From NCBI GenBank assembly GCA_944385775.1, contig CALWYM010000118.1:1-12365 (forward strand): a DNA stretch of 12,365 bases. Direction: 5' to 3'. Numbering within the stretch: position 1 is the stretch's first letter; each line of letters begins with the position of its first letter. A model generated the notes under the pieces. The model was given only the letters and a program-made list of their open reading frames with translations, ran no database searches and was not told the DNA's origin. This document shows positions 6,520 through 12,365 of this stretch, piece by piece. The DNA is from an uncultured Oscillospiraceae bacterium. Its GTDB lineage: Bacteria > Bacillota > Clostridia > Oscillospirales > Oscillospiraceae. A program made the position numbers and the translations under genes.

Positions 6520-6538
6520 ATAATGCGAGGTGTTAATA

Positions 6539-9001
6539 ATGAGATACGAAGATAAATTTACCGAAAGAGCAAAAAGAGTTTTTGAGCTTGCCCACGATTC
6601 CGCGGCGGAACTTGGTCACGGCTATGTGGGAAGCGAGCATATACTTCTCGGCATATGTCTTGACGGCGGTGGAGCCGCAGCCAGGGTTTTGAAGAATAAC
6701 GGTATTGACGCTGACCTTGTAAAGGCTGCCATAGAGAAAACAGTCGGCAAGGGTGAGCCTGCCGGTACAACGGTTCAGGGACTTACCCCGAGAGCGAAGC
6801 GTATAATCGAGATTGCCGCGGCAGAAGCGGTGGCTTTGGGTCACAGCTATATCGGCACTGAGCATCTGCTTATGGGAATTTTGAGGGAATACGGCAGTGT
6901 TGCCGGTTCTATCCTCGTGTCCCTTGGGGCGGATATAAACAAGCTCTACACCGAGATTATAAATGTGTTCAACCAGTCCCAGCGTCAGAAGGCTGCCGTG
7001 GGAAATTCCTCTCCCCGCCATGCGGAGACCAAGACCCTTGACCAGTTCTCCCGTGACCTGACGGCAATGGCATCAAAGGGTATGCTTGACCCTGTCATAG
7101 GAAGAAACAAGGAGGTTTCCCGTGTAATTCAGATTCTCTCCCGTAGAACGAAGAACAACCCTGTGCTTATCGGTGAGCCGGGTGTTGGTAAGACAGCTAT
7201 CGCCGAGGGACTTGCCCAGCGTATAGTTGCCGCGGACGTACCGGAGGATCTGATTGGCAAGAGGGTCGTTTCCCTGGACCTTACCAGCATGGTTGCCGGA
7301 ACTAAGTACAGAGGCGACTTTGAGGAGCGTATTAAAAACGCCATCGAGGAAGTCAAAAAGGCAAAGGACGTAATCCTCTTTATTGATGAGCTTCACACCA
7401 TTATCGGTGCCGGAGCGGCAGAGGGCGCCATTGACGCTTCCAACATACTCAAGCCTGCCCTTTCAAGGGGCGAGATACAGGTTATCGGCGCTACCACCCT
7501 TAACGAGTACAGAAAGTACATTGAAAAGGACGCCGCTCTTGAGCGTCGTTTCCAGCCGGTAACTGTGAACGAGCCTTCCCAGGAGGAGTCTATTGAGATT
7601 CTCCGTGGACTTAGGGACAAGTACGAGGCACACCATAAACTGAAGATTACCGACGAGGCTATTGAAGCTGCCGTAAAGCTTTCCTCAAGGTACATTAACG
7701 ACAGGTTCCTGCCCGACAAGGCAATCGACCTTGTGGACGAGGCCGCAAGCCGTGTACGTATGGAGGACACGAAGCTTCCCCCTGACGTGAAGAACCTTGA
7801 AGCTGAAATTGCTTCTCTTGTCAGCGAGAAGGACTCCGCCGTTCAGAATCAGGATTTTGAGCGTGCAGCCGCTATCCGTGATAAAGAGAAGGAAAAGAGA
7901 GAAAGTCTCAAGAAGGTAAAGGAGCAGTGGGAAAGCCGCAGCACAGGCTCCACAAAGCAGGTCCTCGCAGAGGATATTGCCGCCGTGGTCGCCGGCTGGA
8001 CAGGTATTCCGGTCACTACCCTCACAGAGGACGAGGGACAGCGGCTTCTCCGTATGGAGGAGACACTCCACAAGCGTGTTATCGGTCAGGACGAGGCTGT
8101 TTCGGCAGTATGCAAGGCAATCCGTCGTGGCAGAGTGGGTCTTAAGGACCCGAAACGTCCAATAGGCTCATTCCTCTTCCTCGGACCTACCGGCGTGGGC
8201 AAGACAGAGCTTTGCCGTGCCCTTGCTGAAGCAATGTTCGGCGATGAAAACGCCATGGTGAGAATTGATATGTCGGAGTACATGGAAAAGCATACCGTGT
8301 CAAAGCTTATCGGTTCGCCTCCGGGATACGTGGGTTACGACGAAGGCGGTCAGCTCACCGAGAAGGTTCGTCGTCGTCCCTACTCCGTGGTGCTCTTTGA
8401 TGAGATTGAGAAGGCCCACGAGGACGTGTTTAACATAATGCTCCAGATTCTTGATGATGGTCGTCTTACCGATTCCCAGGGCAGAACTGTGGACTTTAAG
8501 AATACCATTATCGTGATGACTTCAAACATCGGCGCAAGGAATATCCTCGAGAAGTCAAAGCCTCTCGGATTTGCCGGCGGCGAAGCCGAGGACCGTTCTG
8601 ACGAGCGTATCCGTGCCGCTGTGATGGAGGAGCTTCGCAAGACCTTCAAGCCGGAATTCCTCAACAGAATTGATGAGACCATTGTGTTCCACCAGCTCAA
8701 GAAAGAGGAAATCCACAAGATTTGCGAGAATATGCTGAAGACAGTCGCAGACCGCGTTGAGGCTATGGGTCTCTCCATGGAGACTGATGCTTCCGCTGTG
8801 GATCTGCTTTCGGACAAGGGCTTTGACCCTGTGTACGGTGCAAGACCTCTTCGCCGTGTGATTCAGTCCTCCGTTGAGGACAGGATTGCCGAAGCTCTCC
8901 TTGAGGGCAAGATTAAAAAAGGCGACAGGGTTTTGGTCACTGCAGAGAACGGCGAAATCAAAGTCGCCCCCGCAGTCGCTGCGGAAACTTCAAACAGCTA
9001 A
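6539..9001 (+). CDS. clpC: ClpC, AAA+ unfoldase of the ClpCP protease
   Basis: An 820-residue class I Clp ATPase that unfolds substrates and feeds them to ClpP. Domains in order: double Clp-N repeat (about 1-145); D1 AAA+ module with Walker A GEPGVGKT (212-219) and Walker B D283/E284; a middle domain with a UVR-type coiled coil (about 420-465, QDFERAAAIRDKEKEK); D2 AAA+ module with Walker A GPTGVGKT (549-556) and Walker B D621/E622; a ClpP-docking LGF tripeptide (676-678); and the C-terminal D2 small domain. The middle domain is the short ClpC type, not the long ClpB arm. I choose the ATG at 6539, six bases after GAGGTG, over the GTG at 6530, which lies inside that site. It is the last gene of the ctsR operon and ends before a strong terminator. 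Nothing essential is missing. Confidence 0.97.
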   Translation: MRYEDKFTERAKRVFELAHDSAAELGHGYVGSEHILLGICLDGGGAAARVLKNNGIDADLVKAAIEKTVGKGEPAGTTVQGLTPRAKRIIEIAAAEAVALGHSYIGTEHLLMGILREYGSVAGSILVSLGADINKLYTEIINVFNQSQRQKAAVGNSSPRHAETKTLDQFSRDLTAMASKGMLDPVIGRNKEVSRVIQILSRRTKNNPVLIGEPGVGKTAIAEGLAQRIVAADVPEDLIGKRVVSLDLTSMVAGTKYRGDFEERIKNAIEEVKKAKDVILFIDELHTIIGAGAAEGAIDASNILKPALSRGEIQVIGATTLNEYRKYIEKDAALERRFQPVTVNEPSQEESIEILRGLRDKYEAHHKLKITDEAIEAAVKLSSRYINDRFLPDKAIDLVDEAASRVRMEDTKLPPDVKNLEAEIASLVSEKDSAVQNQDFERAAAIRDKEKEKRESLKKVKEQWESRSTGSTKQVLAEDIAAVVAGWTGIPVTTLTEDEGQRLLRMEETLHKRVIGQDEAVSAVCKAIRRGRVGLKDPKRPIGSFLFLGPTGVGKTELCRALAEAMFGDENAMVRIDMSEYMEKHTVSKLIGSPPGYVGYDEGGQLTEKVRRRPYSVVLFDEIEKAHEDVFNIMLQILDDGRLTDSQGRTVDFKNTIIVMTSNIGARNILEKSKPLGFAGGEAEDRSDERIRAAVMEELRKTFKPEFLNRIDETIVFHQLKKEEIHKICENMLKTVADRVEAMGLSMETDASAVDLLSDKGFDPVYGARPLRRVIQSSVEDRIAEALLEGKIKKGDRVLVTAENGEIKVAPAVAAETSNS

Positions 9002-9023
9002 CCACCGTCATCATATATCATGG

Positions 9024-9076
9024 GAAACGGGGATCGGGACAGTTTTGTCCCGGTCTCCGTTTCTCTTTTATTTTCC
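9024..9076 (+). terminator. Intrinsic terminator of the ctsR operon
   Basis: An 18-bp stem (9024-9041 with 9046-9063, two G-T wobble pairs) with loop GTTT, followed by TCTTTTATTTTCC. It lies 22 bp after the clpC stop codon. Confidence 0.92.
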
Positions 9077-9144
9077 AAAAAAGCCACCCTGGATAAAATT
9101 TTTTATTGCAATGACACACTATAAGGCAAAATTTTTTGCAAAAT

Positions 9145-9174
9145 TTATGATTATTACAGTTGCAAATTTATAAT
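9145..9174 (+). promoter_or_regulatory. Candidate promoter of the third M28 gene
   Basis: A perfect TATAAT at 9169-9174 lies in a very AT-rich leader after the clpC terminator. The best -35 (TTATGA, 9145-9150, 18-bp spacer) is weak. Three palindromic TTGCAA hexamers (9106, 9136, 9160) surround it, the middle one inside TTTTGCAAAA (9134-9143). Confidence 0.45.
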
Positions 9175-9224
9175 GAAAAGGGTAAAATATCATTATCGTA
9201 TTTTTATGATTGGAGGATACATAC

Positions 9225-10517
9225 ATGTCAGTTTGCAAGGACAGAGCTTGGAAAAACCTTACCGAGCTCAGCTTTGAAAGAGTAACAGGCACTGCCGAGG
9301 AAAAAAGAGCGGCAGAGATGATTATGGCAAAGTGCGCTGAAGCCGGCGTTCCGGCGCATTTGGAGAGCTATGAGATTGATATGCCTATTATAACTGAGGC
9401 AAAGTTTTGCGTAACGGAGCCTGAGTATAAGGAATTTGTCTGCATCGCCCTTGGCAAGAGCGGAAATACCCCCGATGAGGGCATTGAGGCTCCCTTTGTC
9501 TATATTGAAAATGCCACCGACGTGAACATGGCTGATGTTCGCGGCAAGATTTGCCTTGTTCAGGGCAGAACCCCAAGAGATTTTGCAAAGAAAATGGCTG
9601 ATAAGGGCGCAGCGGGCTACATAACAATGCGCGGCAACTTCTACGAGGAGCCTGATATGAAGACCGAGATTCGTCCCGGCAACGTATGGGGCGACGGCGA
9701 TGTTAATATGCCCGCCATTTCAATTCACATAAAGGACGCTGAGACTCTTGTGAGAATGCGCCCGAAAAAGGTCAAGATGATTGTCAAGCAGGAGGGCGCC
9801 CACAAGGGCGAAAGCCAGAATGTGGTTGCCACCATTGAGGGTACCGATCCTGAGCTTAAAAAGGAGATTCTTGTATTCTCCGCCCACTATGATTCCGTCA
9901 GATATTCCCCAGGCGCATGGGACAACATGACCGGTTCCATTACCATTATGGAGCTTATGTACCACTTTAACGAGAATAAGCCCAAGAGAACAGTTAAGTT
10001 CGTATGGTGCGGCAGCGAGGAAATCGGCTGCGTCGGCTCAAGGGAGTATTGCAAGGCTCACCCTGAGGAGCTCAAGGATATTATCTTCAATATTAACTTC
10101 GACATGACCGGTGTTACACTGGGCTATGAGTACTTCTGCTGCACAGCCAATGAGGAGGTTAAGCACGCGGTGGAGTACGTCGCAAAGCTTAACGGCTATC
10201 CCCTTACAACCAAGATGGATACCTATGCCTCCGATTCCACCAGCTTTGCTGCAGCCGGCGTACCGTCCTGCTCTTTCGCCCGTCTTAACCCCACCGGCGG
10301 CGCTGTTATCCATAACCGTCACGACACCATGGATCACCTTGACCCGGACAGCTTTATGATTACCCTTAACTTCGTTGTCATCCTGTCCGAGCAGATTCTC
10401 AACGCTCCTGTAAACGTAATCCCCAGAAGATTCTCACCGGAGATTGAGAAGAAACTTGAGGAGCGCAAAAAGCTCCGTCCGGACCCAAAGAAGCCTGAGG
10501 ACAAGAAGCCCGAATAA
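9225..10517 (+). CDS. M28-family zinc metallopeptidase (copy 3, diverged)
   Basis: A 430-residue relative of the two upstream peptidases with the same architecture: N-terminal segment, PA-like domain (about 85-200, DVRGKICLVQG and AAGYITM), then the M28 catalytic core. Ligands and catalytic residues are present: H221 and D223 in AHYDS, bridging D233 in AWDNMTG, base E265 and ligand E266 in GSEEIG, D293 in FDMTG, H363 in VIHNRHD. No signal peptide is seen, so cytosolic peptide hydrolysis is likely. It is clearly more distant from copies 1 and 2 than they are from each other, suggesting an older split. A TTG at 9210 opens a longer frame but overlaps the ribosome binding site GGAGG (9212-9216); the ATG at 9225, eight bases downstream, is the start. 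The C-terminus is a charged tail (PDPKKPEDKKPE). It is monocistronic, with its own leader and a hairpin downstream. Confidence 0.9.
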   Translation: MSVCKDRAWKNLTELSFERVTGTAEEKRAAEMIMAKCAEAGVPAHLESYEIDMPIITEAKFCVTEPEYKEFVCIALGKSGNTPDEGIEAPFVYIENATDVNMADVRGKICLVQGRTPRDFAKKMADKGAAGYITMRGNFYEEPDMKTEIRPGNVWGDGDVNMPAISIHIKDAETLVRMRPKKVKMIVKQEGAHKGESQNVVATIEGTDPELKKEILVFSAHYDSVRYSPGAWDNMTGSITIMELMYHFNENKPKRTVKFVWCGSEEIGCVGSREYCKAHPEELKDIIFNINFDMTGVTLGYEYFCCTANEEVKHAVEYVAKLNGYPLTTKMDTYASDSTSFAAAGVPSCSFARLNPTGGAVIHNRHDTMDHLDPDSFMITLNFVVILSEQILNAPVNVIPRRFSPEIEKKLEERKKLRPDPKKPEDKKPE

Positions 10518-10529
10518 GGATACACTTTT

Positions 10530-10564
10530 TGGGGAAGGGGACAAATCCCCCTTCCCCACTTTTC
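10530..10564 (+). terminator. Probable terminator after the third M28 gene
   Basis: A 10-bp perfect G/C stem (GGGGAAGGGG 10531-10540, CCCCTTCCCC 10548-10557) with a seven-base loop is followed only by ACTTTT. The stem is very stable but the T tract is short. It lies 13 bp after the stop codon. Confidence 0.75.
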
Positions 10565-10586
10565 GGAAGGATTTTTTCAAAACCCC

Positions 10587-10615
10587 TTGACAATCAAATA
10601 AAAAGGCTATATAAT
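10587..10615 (+). promoter_or_regulatory. Perfect consensus promoter of tRNA-Gly
   Basis: TTGACA (10587-10592), a 17-bp spacer, and TATAAT (10610-10615): the full sigma-A consensus, as often found before stable RNA genes. The tRNA begins 19 bp after the -10. Confidence 0.95.
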
Positions 10616-10633
10616 AATACAGCTTTCTCAAGT

Positions 10634-10709
10634 GCGGCTTTAGCTCATCTGGTAGAGCGCCACCTTGCCAAGGTGGAGGTAGCGAGTTCGAGCCTCGTAA
10701 GCCGCTCCA
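10634..10709 (+). tRNA. tRNA-Gly, anticodon GCC
   Basis: The 76-nt cloverleaf includes an encoded CCA end. The acceptor stem pairs GCGGCTT with AAGCCGC, the discriminator is T (as in bacterial tRNA-Gly), the anticodon arm is CCACC-TTGCCAA-GGTGG with anticodon GCC at 10667-10669, and the T arm carries TTCGAGC. It reads GGC and GGT glycine codons. It lies behind a perfect promoter and is followed by a terminator that abuts the next gene's ribosome binding site. Confidence 0.97.
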
Positions 10710-10718
10710 AATTTTAAA

Positions 10719-10755
10719 CCCGGCAAAACCGTAGCTGTTTTGCCGGGCTTTTTTT
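10719..10755 (+). terminator. Intrinsic terminator between tRNA-Gly and the PfoR-like gene
   Basis: An 11-bp perfect stem (CCCGGCAAAAC 10719-10729, GTTTTGCCGGG 10737-10747) with loop CGTAGCT is followed by CTTTTTTT. It ends one base before AAAGGAGG (10757-10764), the ribosome binding site of the next gene, leaving no space for a promoter in between. Confidence 0.92.
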
Positions 10756-10772
10756 CTAAAGGAGGCATTTCC

Positions 10773-11840
10773 ATGAAGGTAAAAGAGTTTCTCAGGAGAA
10801 AAAACATTGAATTCTCCCTAAAGCGGTATTTTATCGACGCCATGGGCGCAATGGCACAGGGGCTTTTCTGTTCACTGCTTATGGGAACAATTCTCTCCAC
10901 TCTTGGAGACCAGCTGGGAGTTTCTATACTCTCACAGATAGGCACATATGCCAAAGCCATGAGCGGTCCTGCCATGGCCTGTGCCATTGGCTACGCTCTT
11001 AAAGCCGACCCGCTGGTTGTGTATTCTCTTATCGGCGTGGGCTACGCCTCCAATGCGGAGGGCGGTGCCGGCGGTCCTCTGGCTGTACTTATAGTTGCCA
11101 TTGTGGCTGCGGAATTCGGCAAGGCTGTCAGCAAGGAAACGAAAATCGACCTGCTCGTGACCCCGGCAGTAACCCTTTCCGTTGGTGTAGGGCTTGCCGT
11201 TTTAATTGCTCCCCCAATCGGAGCTGCCGCCTCTAAAATCGGCTCTTTTATCATGTGGGCAACGGAGCTTCAGCCTTTCCTTATGGGGATTCTTGTATCG
11301 GTTATCACCGGCATTGTACTGACTCTCCCCATATCCTCCGCCGCCATATGCCAGGTGCTGACGCTTACCGGTCTTGCCGGCGGCGCTGCCGTTGCGGGCT
11401 GCTGCGCTCAGATGGTGGGCTTTGCCGTTATGAGCTTCAGGGAAAACCGCTGGGGCGGCGTTGTTTCACAGGGTCTTGGTACCTCAATGCTTCAGATGGG
11501 AAATATAGTTCGCCGCCCAATAATATGGCTCCCCGCCATATTGTGCTCCGCCATTACGGGACCCATTGCTACCTGTCTGTTTAAGCTTCAGATGAACGGA
11601 GCACCTATTAATTCAGGCATGGGCACCTGCGGTCTCTGCGGACCCATAGGGATTTGGACAGGCTGGCTTTCACCCTCTGCCGAGGCCGTGTCCAAGGGCG
11701 CCGTAGCCATAACGCCCTCGGCTATGGACTGGCTGGGACTTGTGCTTATTTGCTTTGTCCTACCGGCGGTGGTGACAACCCTTATAAGCAATCTTATGCG
11801 CAAAGCCGGGCTTATCCGTGAGGGCGATTTGAAATTATAA
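10773..11840 (+). CDS. PfoR-like membrane protein (PTS EIIC_2 family)
   Basis: A 355-residue hydrophobic protein with about nine or ten predicted membrane segments. Sequence features fit the EIIC_2/PfoR family: ASNAEGGAGGPLAV (92-105), KIDLLVTP (124-131), LPISSAAI (185-192) and NGAPINSGMGTCGLCGPIG (275-293). PfoR of Clostridium perfringens was named as a regulator of theta-toxin, but the family resembles sugar-transporting PTS EIIC permeases and its real substrate is not settled. No EIIA or EIIB partner is nearby. An in-frame ATG at 10740 lies inside the upstream terminator; the ATG at 10773, eight bases after AAAGGAGG, is the start. With no promoter between the tRNA terminator and this gene, it may depend on read-through. 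It converges on the GtrA gene with a shared palindrome between them. Confidence 0.82.
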   Translation: MKVKEFLRRKNIEFSLKRYFIDAMGAMAQGLFCSLLMGTILSTLGDQLGVSILSQIGTYAKAMSGPAMACAIGYALKADPLVVYSLIGVGYASNAEGGAGGPLAVLIVAIVAAEFGKAVSKETKIDLLVTPAVTLSVGVGLAVLIAPPIGAAASKIGSFIMWATELQPFLMGILVSVITGIVLTLPISSAAICQVLTLTGLAGGAAVAGCCAQMVGFAVMSFRENRWGGVVSQGLGTSMLQMGNIVRRPIIWLPAILCSAITGPIATCLFKLQMNGAPINSGMGTCGLCGPIGIWTGWLSPSAEAVSKGAVAITPSAMDWLGLVLICFVLPAVVTTLISNLMRKAGLIREGDLKL

Positions 11841-11844
11841 GGAA

Positions 11845-11870
11845 AAGGAGAGGTGAATTCACCTCTCCTT
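11845..11870. terminator. Palindromic terminator between convergent genes
   Basis: A perfect 26-bp palindrome (two 13-bp arms meeting at GAATTC) starts 4 bp after the PfoR-like stop codon. Read on the minus strand it is followed by TTTTCCTTATAATTTC, a fair T-rich tail; on the plus strand by AAATATTATT. The minus-strand gene's TGA stop (11859-11861) lies inside the palindrome. Confidence 0.7.
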
Positions 11871-12245
11871 AAATATTATTACCTTGCTCAAAATATAGTT
11901 CAACACCGTGGAAATTGCCGTGGACAAAAGCTTTGACACCGTGCCGTCCCACAAAAGCACTGATACCGTAATGTGCATAAAGACAAGGTCTATTGCGCCG
12001 GTAAAGATTCTGCAGGCAAAAAATCCACCGCTCTCTCTTATAACCTCCCTACCCCGTGCGCCGGAGTGGAAAACGAAGCTTCTGTTTGTCAAAAAAGCGA
12101 AGGAAACTGCCAGAAGCCATGCCATAAAGGTACTGAGAAGATTCGGCGCACCGGCACTAAAATAGAGAAACCTGTATGTTATAAGGTTTACCGCCGCCGT
12201 AAGACAGCCGAAAAAAAGATAGGTTATATATTCCCTGTACTTTTG
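11859..12245 (-). pseudogene. GtrA-family membrane protein, 5' end apparently lost
   Basis: The minus-strand frame reads KYREYITYLFFGCLTAAVNL near its beginning, then AWLLAVSFAFLTNRSFVF, then FFACRIFTGAIDLVFMHI, and ends VLNYILSKVIIFKER. These are the four membrane segments of the GtrA/DPMS1 family, thought to move or flip lipid-linked sugars in surface polysaccharide work. The full coding-like stretch begins right after an in-frame TAG (12246-12248). It has no ATG, GTG, TTG, CTG or ATT codon before the internal ATG at 12123-12125. That internal ATG would drop the first membrane segment, and no ribosome binding site precedes it. Either the 5' end has been replaced, a nonsense change has occurred, or the sequence has an error. 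No glycosyltransferase partner is visible. The family call is firm, the pseudogene call moderate. Confidence 0.6.
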
Positions 12246-12292
12246 CTAATGTGCGATAAAGAAGTAATAGAAGTGTAAAAAATTTTGCCGTT

Positions 12293-12359
12293 CCTATCCG
12301 GCACTTAGGGCTGTGTCGGATAGGTCAGGCGTTAGGCTTCCGGCAAGTCTATCTTGCCG
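12293..12359. repeat. Two short inverted repeats at the window edge
   Basis: CCTATCCG (12293-12300) pairs perfectly with CGGATAGG (12317-12324) across a 16-base loop. CGGCAAG (12341-12347) pairs with CTTGCCG (12353-12359) across a five-base loop. No gene is seen in this segment. It may be part of a structured RNA or an intergenic repeat element that continues past the window. Confidence 0.5.
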
Positions 12360-12365
12360 ACAAAG

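Noticed and set aside
10634..10709. tRNA-Gly as the attachment site of an integrated element
   Set aside because: No integrase, no repeated tRNA 3' end in the window, and a normal-looking membrane gene follows.
10529..10717. Open frame running across tRNA-Gly
   Set aside because: Its second half is simply the translated tRNA, a well-known kind of spurious ORF.
11973..12278. Plus-strand frame of 101 codons at the right end
   Set aside because: It lies opposite the GtrA-like frame, has no ribosome binding site, and its Lys/Cys-rich product resembles nothing I recognise.

Overview
The window reads like a chromosomal segment of a strictly anaerobic Gram-positive Clostridia bacterium, most likely of the Oscillospiraceae/Ruminococcaceae type. 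The basis is strong AGGAGG-type ribosome binding sites, AT-rich intergenic DNA with sigma-A type promoters, intrinsic terminators after most transcription units, a clostridial 2[4Fe-4S] ferredoxin, and the Firmicutes-specific CtsR/McsA/ClpC stress operon. The species cannot be fixed from sequence alone.

Layout, left to right. (1) The 3' end of a ComM/YifB-type AAA+ gene, closed by a terminator. (2) Two tandem, closely related M28-family zinc peptidase genes forming a two-gene operon. (3) A convergent minus-strand operon: an NPPY-type N6-adenine methyltransferase (TrmN6/YabB-like) followed by rsmI. (4) A separately transcribed ferredoxin gene, also on the minus strand. (5) A 403-bp intergenic region carrying the ferredoxin promoter and a dense array of CtsR heptad operators around a TATAAT box, leading into ctsR-mcsA-clpC on the plus strand. 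(6) A third, more diverged M28 peptidase with its own upstream region. (7) tRNA-Gly(GCC) behind a perfect-consensus promoter, followed by a PfoR/EIIC_2-like membrane protein gene. (8) On the minus strand, a GtrA-family membrane protein gene whose 5' end looks lost, next to a short inverted-repeat-rich segment that runs to the window edge.

Functional reading. The centre is a protein quality control locus (CtsR repressor, McsA adaptor, ClpC unfoldase), flanked on both sides by M28 peptidases without visible signal peptides, which would act on cytosolic peptides. That peptidases and Clp unfoldase share a physiological role is only inference from proximity. The most notable features are the absence of mcsB (protein arginine kinase) from the operon together with an McsA that has lost its second zinc-cysteine cluster, three M28 paralogs in about 10 kb, and a membrane protein gene that seems to depend on read-through from a tRNA. 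I see no CRISPR array, transposase, integrase, or clear novel multi-gene defence system. Most of the window is ordinary core genome.
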